From Mycobacterium triplex (GTDB lineage Bacteria > Actinomycetota > Actinomycetes > Mycobacteriales > Mycobacteriaceae), in NCBI RefSeq assembly GCF_000689255.1, contig NZ_HG964446.1, positions 5,321,784 through 5,385,783 on the forward strand: a stretch of 64,000 nt of DNA. Direction: 5' to 3'. Numbering within the stretch: the first letter of the stretch is position 1; each line of letters starts with the position of its first letter. Positions 16,652-24,775 of the stretch are shown one piece after another. The notes beneath the pieces are model-generated. The model saw only the letters and a program-made list of their open reading frames with translations, did no database searches and was not told the origin of the DNA. The translations under genes were made by a program, and so were the position numbers.

Positions 16652-17457
16652 TGGACGCACTCGTCGAATACTCCGTCTCGGGGCCGTCGGCCCGACTGAC
16701 GCTGAACTCGCCGCACAACCGCAACGCGCTGTCGACCACGCTGGTCACCCAGTTGCACCAGGGCCTGCGCGACGCGGCGCAGGATCCGGCGGTGCGGGTG
16801 GTGGTGCTCGGGCACACCGGTGGCACGTTCTGCGCCGGCGCCGACCTCTCGGAGAATTCAGCGGCCAGTGGCGGGGACCCGTTCGACCTGGCCGCGGCGC
16901 AGGCCAAGGAGATGACCGCATTGCTGCGCACCATCGTCTCCTCGCCGCTTCCGGTCATCGCCGCCGTCAACGGTCACGTCCGCGCGGGCGGGTTCGGCTT
17001 GGTGGGCGCCTGCGACATCGCGGTGGCCGGGCCGCGCAGCACCTTCGCGCTGACCGAGGCGCGCATCGGCGTCGCCCCGTCGATCATCTCGCTGACCCTG
17101 CTGCCGAAGCTGTCGCCGCGTGCGGCCGCCCGCTACTACCTCACCGGCGAGACGTTCGATGCCGCCGTGGCCGCGGAGATCGGGTTGGTCACGATCGCGA
17201 CCGACGACGTCGACGCCGCGGTGGCCAAACTGGCCGCCGATATCGGCCGTGGGTCGCCCCAGGGCCTGGCGGCATCAAAGGCACTGACAACGGCGGCCGT
17301 GCTCGAAGGATTCGACCGCGACGCCGAGCGGCTCGCCGAGGAATCCGCCCGGCTGTTCGTCTCCGACGAAGCGCGCGAAGGCATGCTCGCATTCCTGCAA
17401 AAACGTCCGCCCAGTTGGGCCCCGCCCGCCGCTATCGACGATGCCGGCCGCAATTAG
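16651..17457 (+). CDS. echA7: Enoyl-CoA hydratase/isomerase
   Basis: The 268-residue crotonase has LTLNSPHNRNALS at the N-terminus. The oxyanion-hole segments are [12 protein letters not shown] (about 59-70) and AAVNGHVRAGGFGLVGACDI (about 107-126). It would hydrate the unsaturated product of carboxylation, like AtuE or LiuC (methyl- or isohexenyl-glutaconyl-CoA hydratase). Last gene of the operon; orthologue of Rv0971c. In M. tuberculosis the csoR-ctpV copper genes follow, whereas here the DUF1707 gene follows directly. Confidence 0.88.
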   Translation: MDALVEYSVSGPSARLTLNSPHNRNALSTTLVTQLHQGLRDAAQDPAVRVVVLGHTGGTFCAGADLSENSAASGGDPFDLAAAQAKEMTALLRTIVSSPLPVIAAVNGHVRAGGFGLVGACDIAVAGPRSTFALTEARIGVAPSIISLTLLPKLSPRAAARYYLTGETFDAAVAAEIGLVTIATDDVDAAVAKLAADIGRGSPQGLAASKALTTAAVLEGFDRDAERLAEESARLFVSDEAREGMLAFLQKRPPSWAPPAAIDDAGRN

Positions 17458-17531
17458 GCGTGCGTAGGAGGATGGTTGCGATTTAGCCAACCCTCTTGCA
17501 GCAAGTCCCCGACGTCGTACGCTCGTGGATG

Positions 17532-18134
17532 ATGAGCGATTCGGCGCAACATGATGCGAAGGACGCGCGCGAGGATTTCTCGCGTGCGGCCGATACCGAT
17601 CGCATACAAATCGCACAATTGCTGGCGTATGCCGCCGAGCAGGGGCGCCTGCAACTCAAGGATTATGAAGACCGTCTGGCCAGGGCGTACGCGGCGACGA
17701 CCTACGAGGAACTGGATCGGCTGCGGGCCGATTTGCCCGGCACGCCGATAGGCCCGCGCCGGGGCGGCAAACCGAATCCGGCGCCCTCCACGCTGCTGCT
17801 TGCGCTGTTGAGCGGATTCGAGCGGCGCGGGCGCTGGAACGTGCCGAAGAAGCTGACCACGTTCACCCTGTGGGGCAGCGGGGTGGTGGATCTGCGCTAC
17901 GCCGACTTCACGTCCACTGAAGTCGATATCCACGTGGTCTCGATCATGGGTGCGCAGAACATCCTGTTGCCACCCGAGGTCAATGTCGAAATCCACGGCC
18001 GCGGGGTAATGGGCGGCTTCGATCGCAAAATCGTCGGGCAAGGCACTCCCGGCGCCCCGAAAGTCAATATCCACGGCTTCTCGTTGTGGGGCGGTGTGGG
18101 CATCAAGCGCAAAGCGCGCCGGCCCCACGGGTAA
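17532..18134 (+). CDS. DUF1707 protein with C-terminal LiaF-like domain
   Basis: The 200-residue protein equals Rv0966c in length and sequence. The N-terminal 65 residues are a DUF1707 module (RASDTDRIQIAQLLAYAAEQGRL-type; the LxDYExRLARAYAATTYxEL pattern is present at about 40-60). The C-terminal half is a beta-rich LiaF/cell-wall-stress-like repeat (LWGSGVVDLRYADF, VSIMGAQNILLPPEV, GRGVMGGFDRK). No TM segment is visible. Function is unknown; related domains sense or respond to envelope stress. Two tandem ATGs exist; the second was chosen to match the orthologue. A TACGCT hexamer ends 5 nt before the first ATG. Confidence 0.8.
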   Translation: MSDSAQHDAKDAREDFSRAADTDRIQIAQLLAYAAEQGRLQLKDYEDRLARAYAATTYEELDRLRADLPGTPIGPRRGGKPNPAPSTLLLALLSGFERRGRWNVPKKLTTFTLWGSGVVDLRYADFTSTEVDIHVVSIMGAQNILLPPEVNVEIHGRGVMGGFDRKIVGQGTPGAPKVNIHGFSLWGGVGIKRKARRPHG

Positions 18135-18475
18135 ACCCACCCGAGCAGCACTGGGCTACCTCGGTCGGCCCCCGGCACTCACGGGCCACGCCCGATTGAG
18201 GAAGTAAGGCTACTGGCATCGCGCTGAAAACGAGTGGGATTGCGTATCTTCGCAAAACCGCGAAAATGTGCCGCCCCTCGACTAGCGTCCAGACCAGCGG
18301 TTCAGGGGGTGCAAGCGACGCCACGGGGTTGGACACGGGCGTATCGGGACGTGCGTCGCAAGAATTCCAGCGCGAAGGTGTATTTGTGCTGCGCGAAAAA
18401 CGATGCGTCAGTAGCATTTCCACCTCTGTACGAGCCGCCCACGAAATGTAGGCACCACGCACAGCGAGGCTCGAT
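18135..18475. other. Intergenic stretch without supported gene
   Basis: These 341 bp lie between the DUF1707 gene and the first acyltransferase and are visibly less GC-biased than the flanks. Open frames here have no homology that I recognise and no ribosome site. It marks the place where M. tuberculosis carries Rv0960-Rv0965c, and probably contains the acyltransferase promoter. Confidence 0.5.
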
Positions 18476-19957
18476 ATGGTCGCACTCGGGAACATCAACG
18501 AATGGCAACCGCCACCCGGTCCGCTCACCATGTGGACCGCCGTACCAACGGCGCACGAGGCGGCCCGCACCGCGCGCCGAAGTGACCTTGCCCCGAGTTA
18601 CCAGCAGGCGCAACATCTCTGGGCCGCGTACCACGGCAAGGCGCTGAACAGGCAGCTGCCGCGGTTGATGATCGTGGCGTGGGACATCCCGGGCACCTGC
18701 GACATTCCGGCGATGACCACGGCGGTCAACGCCCATGTCCGCCGGCACGACACCTACCACAACTGGTTCGAATTCGACGACGGCACGATCGTGCGCCGCA
18801 CCATCGAGGACCCTGAAGCCATCGACTTGGTGCCCGTGTCGTGGGGACATATGACCCCCGATCAAGTTCGTACCCACGTCCTGACGACGACCCGCGAAAC
18901 GCTGCAATGGGGTTGCTTCAGTTTCGGTATCGTCCAGCACACCGACTACTTCACCTTCTACGCCGGTGTCGATCATCTGCACATCGACGGGCTGTCGGCC
19001 GGCATCATCTTCTTCGACATCCACCTGACGTACCAAGAACTGGTGCAGGGCGCCGATCCGCGCCCGACCGCCCCGCTCGTCGAGCTCAGGAGCTACCGCG
19101 CCTACACCGCGCGGCAGCGCAAAAGGGTTGCGGGCCTGACCCTGTCATCGCCGGAGATCAAGGACTGGATCGAGTTCGCGCGCGACGCCGACGGCGACTG
19201 GCCGAGCTTCCCGCTGCCCCTGGGCGACACCTGGACCAGCAGCGCCGGCGACTTGGTGACCGTCGAGTTGTTGGATGCGGCCGCGACGGAGGCCTTCGAT
19301 GCCGCCTGCATCGCGGCGGGCGCCCGGTTCATCGGCGGCGTCCTGGCGTGCACCGCGTTGGCCGAATATATATTGACCGGCAAAGAGATTCATCGCGGTT
19401 TCACCGCAACGGACACTCGGGCACAGGGCATCGACACGATGACGGTGGGCTGGTTCGCAAGCATGGTTCCGGTCATCGTGCCGACTGACGGCGTTTCGTT
19501 CCCCGAGGCCGCCCGGGCGGCCCAGAAGTCGTTCGATGCCGCCAAGGATCTCGCTCAGGTGCCCGTCGAGCGGGTCTTGGAACTCGCGACACCCGATGAA
19601 CTGGGCATCAAGCTGCCCTCGCAGCTGCCGATGATGCTGTCCTTCCTCGACTTTCGCAAGGTTCCGCTGGCCGGGTTGTGGGCCGAGACGAACTTCGGTA
19701 CCTACGGCGACAGCCTGTCCCACGGCGGAATCAACGTGTGGATCAACCGGCACGCCGAGCGAACCACGGTCACGATCTCCTTCCCGGACAACGAGGTGGC
19801 CAGGACGTCGGTGCACCAATACATCGAGACTCTGAATCGGATTTTCGCCCGCGTCGCGGGCAAGGCTCTCGAGCAGTCGAGCACCTTTGCCGCGGAACCC
19901 GATTCGGATGAACTGTGTGCCCGTGCCCCGACGAAGGACGACGATGAGGCGGCCTAG
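18476..19957 (+). CDS. PapA-type condensation-domain acyltransferase
   Basis: A 493-residue protein resembling PapA1/PapA2/PapA3, which esterify trehalose or other glycolipids with polyketide-derived acyl chains. It has the catalytic HxxxDG motif as HLHIDG in FYAGVDHLHIDGLSAGI near residues 163-179. It also has the PapA-like segments INAHxRRHDTYxxWFEF-type (VNAHVRRHDTYHNWFEFDDG), CFSFGIVQHTDYFTFYA, ARFIGGVLACTA and FPDNEVARTSVHQYI. No mmpL or pks gene lies nearby, so the substrate is open. GAGG precedes the ATG by about 10 nt. It is followed after 3 bp by a second condensation-fold gene. Confidence 0.78.
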   Translation: MVALGNINEWQPPPGPLTMWTAVPTAHEAARTARRSDLAPSYQQAQHLWAAYHGKALNRQLPRLMIVAWDIPGTCDIPAMTTAVNAHVRRHDTYHNWFEFDDGTIVRRTIEDPEAIDLVPVSWGHMTPDQVRTHVLTTTRETLQWGCFSFGIVQHTDYFTFYAGVDHLHIDGLSAGIIFFDIHLTYQELVQGADPRPTAPLVELRSYRAYTARQRKRVAGLTLSSPEIKDWIEFARDADGDWPSFPLPLGDTWTSSAGDLVTVELLDAAATEAFDAACIAAGARFIGGVLACTALAEYILTGKEIHRGFTATDTRAQGIDTMTVGWFASMVPVIVPTDGVSFPEAARAAQKSFDAAKDLAQVPVERVLELATPDELGIKLPSQLPMMLSFLDFRKVPLAGLWAETNFGTYGDSLSHGGINVWINRHAERTTVTISFPDNEVARTSVHQYIETLNRIFARVAGKALEQSSTFAAEPDSDELCARAPTKDDDEAA

Positions 19958-19960
19958 AAC

Positions 19961-21340
19961 ATGAGCAACCTGCTGGATCTGGCCGACCAGACACTCTTTC
20001 TCGGCGAGCGAGCCACCGCGACCACCAGCGTGTTGCAATGCATCTGGGTGTACGACCGGGCCATCGACATCGATGGCCTGCGACGGTTCCACCACCATCT
20101 CGGCCGGGGCCGGCTATCGCGGCGAATCGAACGGTCCCCGTTGCCGTTCGGCCGCCACCGCTGGGTGACTCCCAGCGACCGGCCCAGTCTTGAGATCGCC
20201 GCAACGCCGCGCCCGCGTGACGAGATCGACGCGTGGCTGCAGACGCAGGCCCGCCACCGGCCGGACGCCGAACACGGTCCCGGATGGCACCTTGCCCTGC
20301 TGCCGCTGACCGACGGCGGCGCGGTGCTCAGTTTCGTCGTCACCCATTGCCTCACCGACGGCGTCGGCCTCTGCGAAGCGTTGGCCGACGCGGCGTGCGG
20401 GCGTGACGACGCGATCAGCTGGCCACCCGCGGCCGCGCGGCGGCGGTGGCAGGCTGTGCGCGAGGACATCCGCCAAACCGTCGGCGACACACCGGATATG
20501 GGGCGCGCCGCACTCGGCGCCGCGCGAATGGCCCGGCAAGCCAACGGGGCCGCCGCGCGAATGGCCCGGCAAGCCAACGGGGCCGCCGCGCCCACATCCA
20601 AAAAGCGGCCGCCCAGCGGACCCGACCACGGCATCACGCTGCCGATGGCGATGCTCTTCTTCGACGCCGAGGAGTGGGACGCCCGCGCACAGGCGCTCGG
20701 GGGAACCAGCAACGCGCTGCTCGTCGGGTTGGCGGCGCACCTCGCCCAGCGGGTGGGGCGGGTCGCGGCGGACGGCTCGGTCAACGTGGGAATGCCGCTC
20801 AACGAGCGCACCCCGGGCGACGTCCGCGCCAACGCCGTGGTCAACGTCGACGTCACGGTCAAACCGGCAGCCGCGACGACCGGCCTCGGCGAGATCCGCG
20901 CCGCGATCAAGCAGGCGCTGATCCGCAATCAGGATCTACCCGACGAGCGGTGGGCATTGCTGCCGCTGATTCCGCTGATCCCGAAACCGGTGTTCCGCCG
21001 GCTGATCAGCATGGTCACCGGCGGTGCCACCACGGTCGTGTCGTCCAATCTCGGTGCGATCAATCCGGCGGCCAACCGGCCGGACGGCACCGACGCCGAC
21101 CGCTTCGCGATGAAGTCGCTGTACCCGGGCGTCACCGCCGCGACGATGTCGCGCACCAACGGCGCGCTGGCGTTGTTGTCGGGGCGAGTCAACGGCCAGG
21201 TCTTCGTCTCGTTCCTGGCCTACGAGCTGGGCCGGCATAACTCGAATGACGAGCTAGCACAGTATATTTCGAGTGCGCTGAACGAGTTCTCGCTGACCGC
21301 TACAACGGGTTGGCGCGCCGCCAGCCCCGTGACGCGTTAG
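19961..21340 (+). CDS. Condensation/WS-DGAT-fold acyltransferase-like protein
   Basis: The 459-residue product begins MSNLLDLADQTLFLGERATA, like wax-ester synthase/DGAT and condensation-fold proteins. It has the catalytic motif as HCLTDG in VVTHCLTDGVGL near residues 127-138. The C-terminal half (NVGMPLNERTPGDVRANAVV, VVSSNLGAINPAANRPDG) also follows this fold. Residues 185-210 contain an exact in-frame 11-residue tandem duplication. It sits 3 bp after the PapA-like gene, so the two probably act together in one lipid pathway. Its stop codon overlaps the stop of the convergent VWA gene. Substrate unknown. Confidence 0.7.
   Translation: MSNLLDLADQTLFLGERATATTSVLQCIWVYDRAIDIDGLRRFHHHLGRGRLSRRIERSPLPFGRHRWVTPSDRPSLEIAATPRPRDEIDAWLQTQARHRPDAEHGPGWHLALLPLTDGGAVLSFVVTHCLTDGVGLCEALADAACGRDDAISWPPAAARRRWQAVREDIRQTVGDTPDMGRAALGAARMARQANGAAARMARQANGAAAPTSKKRPPSGPDHGITLPMAMLFFDAEEWDARAQALGGTSNALLVGLAAHLAQRVGRVAADGSVNVGMPLNERTPGDVRANAVVNVDVTVKPAAATTGLGEIRAAIKQALIRNQDLPDERWALLPLIPLIPKPVFRRLISMVTGGATTVVSSNLGAINPAANRPDGTDADRFAMKSLYPGVTAATMSRTNGALALLSGRVNGQVFVSFLAYELGRHNSNDELAQYISSALNEFSLTATTGWRAASPVTR
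20518..20591 (+). repeat. In-frame 33-bp tandem duplication in acyltransferase gene
   Basis: Two exact copies of a 33-bp unit (20518-20550, 20551-20583) plus 8 bp of a third. Each encodes ARMARQANGAA-type residues in the linker between the two acyltransferase halves. The identity suggests recent slippage; copy number may vary between strains. Confidence 0.9.
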
Positions 21341-23325
21341 CGCCGGCGCCGAGACCGCAGGTAGTCGCCGACCACGGCGGCGCCCAGGCCGTCGAGATCG
21401 GGCACCACGACGCGTCCCTCTACCCGTCGCGCGACCTGGTCGATGAACCGCGCCAGCCCGGGGTCGCTGCCCAGCCGGAAGATGGTGATCTGCGCGCCCA
21501 GCCGCGCCATGTCGTCGAACCCGCGCACGGTGTGGGCGATGGTCCGTGGATGGGGCGGGTAATCAAAAAACACAGCAGAACCCAATCCCTCACCGTCGAC
21601 ATCCTCGAGGTGTGCGGTCGGTTCCCCGTCGGTCACCACCAGCACTACGGGTTGCGCGTTGGGGTGGCGGCGCAGATGACGGCCGGCCAGCGCCAGCGCG
21701 TGATGCAGGTTGGTGCCCTGCTCGTAGACCCCCTCCAGACCGGTCAGCTCGGCGGCGGTCACGGTCCGGGCATAGCGGCCAAAGGCGATGATCTGCAAGG
21801 CATCCGAGCGGAACCGCGTGCAGACCAGATGGTTGAGCGCCAGCGCGGTCTGCTTCATCGGCAGCCAGCGATTCTCCATCACCATCGAAAACGAGGTGTC
21901 GACCAACAGCGCCACCGCGGCCTGGGTGCGCGTCTCGGTCTCGGACACCTCGACGTCGTCGACGGTGATCTTCAACCGCGCGTCCGGGCCGTCCAGCGTC
22001 GCGGTCCCCGCCTGCCGCAGCACCGTGTTGGTCAGCGTGCGCGGGATGTTCCACGGCTCGGTGTCACCGAACTGCCATGGCCGGGTCGCACCGGTCAACT
22101 CGCCCGCCGCCCCGGCGCGGCGCAGCTCACGGTCCCCCCGACGGCTCGAAAGCTGTTGTGCCACATCACGTAACGCCGTCTCGCCGAGCCTGCGCATGGC
22201 CTTGGGCGACAGTCGCCACTGGCCGTCGGAGCCGCGGTCCAAGAAGCCCTGGTTGACCAGGGCCCGTTCCAGTTCGGCCAGGGTCCGCGCGTCGACGGCG
22301 GCCTGGTCGCCGAGCTGGCGCGCCAGCGCGTCGAGATCGACGTCATCCATCGTGGCGCCGGGATAGCTCTGCGAAAGCTGGTCGGCCAGCTGCTCGAGCT
22401 CCGCGACGTCGGCCAGGGCCTGGGTGCCTTCACCCATGCCGAACGGGTTGTCGCCGGAGAACTGCTCAGAACCCATCCAGTCCTCGCCCGGCCGCGCGGC
22501 CTGCAGGTGCGAGTCGAGCCGGTTCAGCGCCTGCATCAGCGACGGAGATCCAAAAGCCTGCTGCGCCAAGGCATCAAGCTCGGCACGCTGGTCCGGGCTC
22601 AGGCTGTTTCGGAAGCGCTGCGCGGCGGCGGCGCGCTTGGCCAACGAGTCCAGCAGCTCATCGACGTTGCGCGGGTTCTCCGGGAAGAACTCGCCGTGGG
22701 AGTCCATGAACTCGTCGAAATCCTGCTGCGTGTCCTCGCCGCGGGCATGCTTGTCCAGCAGGTCGTTGAGGTCGTTCACCATGTCGGTGACGCGCTGGCG
22801 ATCCTCGTCGGTGGCGCCCGCCAGGGCTTCTTTCATGCCGGCGAAGCGCTGGTCGAGCATCTCCCGGCCGAGCAAATCCTTGATCTGGTCGTACTTTTCG
22901 CGGGCCTCGGAGCTGCGCCAGTTGTATTCGGACAGTTCTTGGACGGCCTTGGCCGGTGAGGACGGCAGCGCGTCGAGCTGCAGTTCGCCGAAGCGGGCGT
23001 CGTCGTCGAGCGCACGGGCCAGCTCTTTGCGCTCGGCCAACACCGCCTCGTCCAACAGCTTCTTGATGTCCTGCAGAGTTCCGTCTAAGTTGTTGCGCCG
23101 CAACAAGTCCCGTCGGCGACGGTTCGCCTCGGCCGCCAGCCGGTCCGCGCCACGCATGTTCTCGGTACCACGTCGCATCAGCTCGGACAGCGCCCGGCGC
23201 GGCGAGGCACCCGCCATGACGTCCTGCCCGATCTGCTCGAGCGCCTCGCGCAGATCCACCGGCGGAGCCAGCGGGTCGGGCCCGCCGGTGTACGCCGAGT
23301 ATCGCGACGAATGCCCTTTAGCCAT
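21337..23325 (-). CDS. VWA-domain protein, partner of the AAA+ ATPase
   Basis: A 662-residue soluble protein, orthologue of Rv0959. The N-terminal approximately 430 residues are helical and charged (ALEQIGQDVMAGASPRRALS). The C-terminal 200 residues are a von Willebrand A domain with the MIDAS motif DTSFSM in ALLVDTSFSMVMENRW, and VVTDGEPTAHLEDVDG later. The pair with the AAA+ gene resembles MoxR-VWA or magnesium-chelatase I/D couples that remodel or load metal into client proteins; the client is unknown. The start MAKGHSSRYS overlaps the ATPase stop by 8 bp. The stop overlaps that of the convergent acyltransferase by 2 bp. Confidence 0.85.
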   Translation of the reverse strand: MAKGHSSRYSAYTGGPDPLAPPVDLREALEQIGQDVMAGASPRRALSELMRRGTENMRGADRLAAEANRRRRDLLRRNNLDGTLQDIKKLLDEAVLAERKELARALDDDARFGELQLDALPSSPAKAVQELSEYNWRSSEAREKYDQIKDLLGREMLDQRFAGMKEALAGATDEDRQRVTDMVNDLNDLLDKHARGEDTQQDFDEFMDSHGEFFPENPRNVDELLDSLAKRAAAAQRFRNSLSPDQRAELDALAQQAFGSPSLMQALNRLDSHLQAARPGEDWMGSEQFSGDNPFGMGEGTQALADVAELEQLADQLSQSYPGATMDDVDLDALARQLGDQAAVDARTLAELERALVNQGFLDRGSDGQWRLSPKAMRRLGETALRDVAQQLSSRRGDRELRRAGAAGELTGATRPWQFGDTEPWNIPRTLTNTVLRQAGTATLDGPDARLKITVDDVEVSETETRTQAAVALLVDTSFSMVMENRWLPMKQTALALNHLVCTRFRSDALQIIAFGRYARTVTAAELTGLEGVYEQGTNLHHALALAGRHLRRHPNAQPVVLVVTDGEPTAHLEDVDGEGLGSAVFFDYPPHPRTIAHTVRGFDDMARLGAQITIFRLGSDPGLARFIDQVARRVEGRVVVPDLDGLGAAVVGDYLRSRRRR

Positions 23326-24712
23326 AGACAGTTTGGCCCTCCCCGGATACCTTGTCGATTCTCTTGGCCAGGTACAGCGCTTCCAGTGCCAGTTCCAGTG
23401 CCGCGGCCCGTTCACCTTCGGATTCCGCGTTCAGCCGGTCGGCGATCTGCTCCACGACGGGCAAGCCCGGAACCGCGGCCAGCACGTCCTTGGCCGAGAT
23501 CCGCTCGCCGGTCGTCACCGCGGATCCGGCTTCCACCGCCGCGACCAACGGCGCGACGTCGATGCCGCCGAGCGCTCGCGACGCGGTGTCGGCGGTCGCG
23601 CGGCGCAACAGGTGCTCGAGCACCGCCTGCTCGCGGCCTTCCTCACCGGATTCGAATTCCAGCTTGCCGCGCAGCACGTCGATCACGGTGCCCAGGTCCA
23701 CAACTCGGGCGACGGGGTCGCTTTCGCCGAGCAATGCGCCGCGGTGGCGGGCGGAGGCGGCGACGGTCTCGGCGGCGGCGATGGCGAACCGTGCCGATAC
23801 GCCGGATCGCTGGTCGACCGAGTTGGACTCGCGCAGGTAGCGGGCGAACCGCGCGATCACCTGCATCAGGTAGTCGGGCACCTGTGCGCTCAGGTGTGCT
23901 TCCTGAACGATGACTCCGACCTCGGCGTCCAGCTCCAGCGGGTAGTGCGTGCGGATCTCGGCGCCGAAGCGGTCCTTGAGCGGGGTGATAATGCGACCCC
24001 GGTTGGTGTAGTCCTCGGGGTTGGCGCTGGCGACCACCAGCACGTCCAGCGGCAGGCGCAGCGTGTAGCCGCGGACCTGAATGTCGCGTTCCTCCATCAC
24101 GTTGAGCATCGAGACCTGGATGCGCTCGGCGAGGTCGGGCAGCTCGTTGACGGCCACGATGCCGCGGTGCGCGCGCGGGATCAGGCCGTAGGCGATGGTC
24201 TCCGGGTCGCCCAGACTGCGCCCTTCGGCCACCTTGATCGGGTCGATGTCACCGACGAGGTCGGCGACGCTGGTGTCCGGGGTGGCCAGCTTCTCGGTGT
24301 AGCGCTCGCCGCGGTGCCGCCACTCCACCGGCAGGTCGTCGCCCAGAGTCGCCGCGCGCCGGATCGACTCCGGTGTGATCGGCGTGTAGGGGTGCTCGCC
24401 GAGCTCCGCGCCGCCGATCACCGGCGTCCATTCGTCCAGCAGCCCGACCAGCGCGCGCAGCAGCCGAGTTTTGCCCTGGCCGCGCTCGCCGAGCAGGACG
24501 AAGTCGTGACCCGCGATCAGTGCCCGCTCCAGCTGGGGCAATACGGTGTCCTCGAATCCCAGGATGCCCGGCCAGATGGCTTCGCCATCCGCGCCGTCGG
24601 CGAGGCGCGTCAGCAGATTTTCGCGGATTTCCTGCTTGACTCCACGCTCGCGATGGCCGGAGGCACGCAGTTCGCCGACGGTTCGGGGCAGATTGCTCGG
24701 TGATGTCACCAC
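23318..24712 (-). CDS. MoxR/magnesium-chelatase-like AAA+ ATPase
   Basis: The 464-residue ATPase, orthologue of Rv0958. Walker A is GERGQGKT near residues 74-81, a Walker-B-like IVAVNELPDL lies near 180, and the sensor 1 region is VVASANPEDYTNRGR. It resembles ChlI/BchI and MoxR proteins but no chlorophyll or cobalt-chelatase partners are present. With the overlapping VWA gene it likely forms an ATP-driven chaperone pair. The start codon is one of two adjacent GTGs. Confidence 0.85.
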   Translation of the reverse strand: MVTSPSNLPRTVGELRASGHRERGVKQEIRENLLTRLADGADGEAIWPGILGFEDTVLPQLERALIAGHDFVLLGERGQGKTRLLRALVGLLDEWTPVIGGAELGEHPYTPITPESIRRAATLGDDLPVEWRHRGERYTEKLATPDTSVADLVGDIDPIKVAEGRSLGDPETIAYGLIPRAHRGIVAVNELPDLAERIQVSMLNVMEERDIQVRGYTLRLPLDVLVVASANPEDYTNRGRIITPLKDRFGAEIRTHYPLELDAEVGVIVQEAHLSAQVPDYLMQVIARFARYLRESNSVDQRSGVSARFAIAAAETVAASARHRGALLGESDPVARVVDLGTVIDVLRGKLEFESGEEGREQAVLEHLLRRATADTASRALGGIDVAPLVAAVEAGSAVTTGERISAKDVLAAVPGLPVVEQIADRLNAESEGERAAALELALEALYLAKRIDKVSGEGQTVYG

Positions 24713-24775
24713 TCCAAGTTACGTCCCGCCATATATGTGCGTCATGCGCACCGGCTTTACCGCGGCCGGGAAGTT

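Noticed and set aside
18234-18647. Plus-strand frame across the 18.1-18.5 kb gap and into the acyltransferase
   Set aside because: No ribosome site, no homology, and it continues in the wrong frame through a supported gene.
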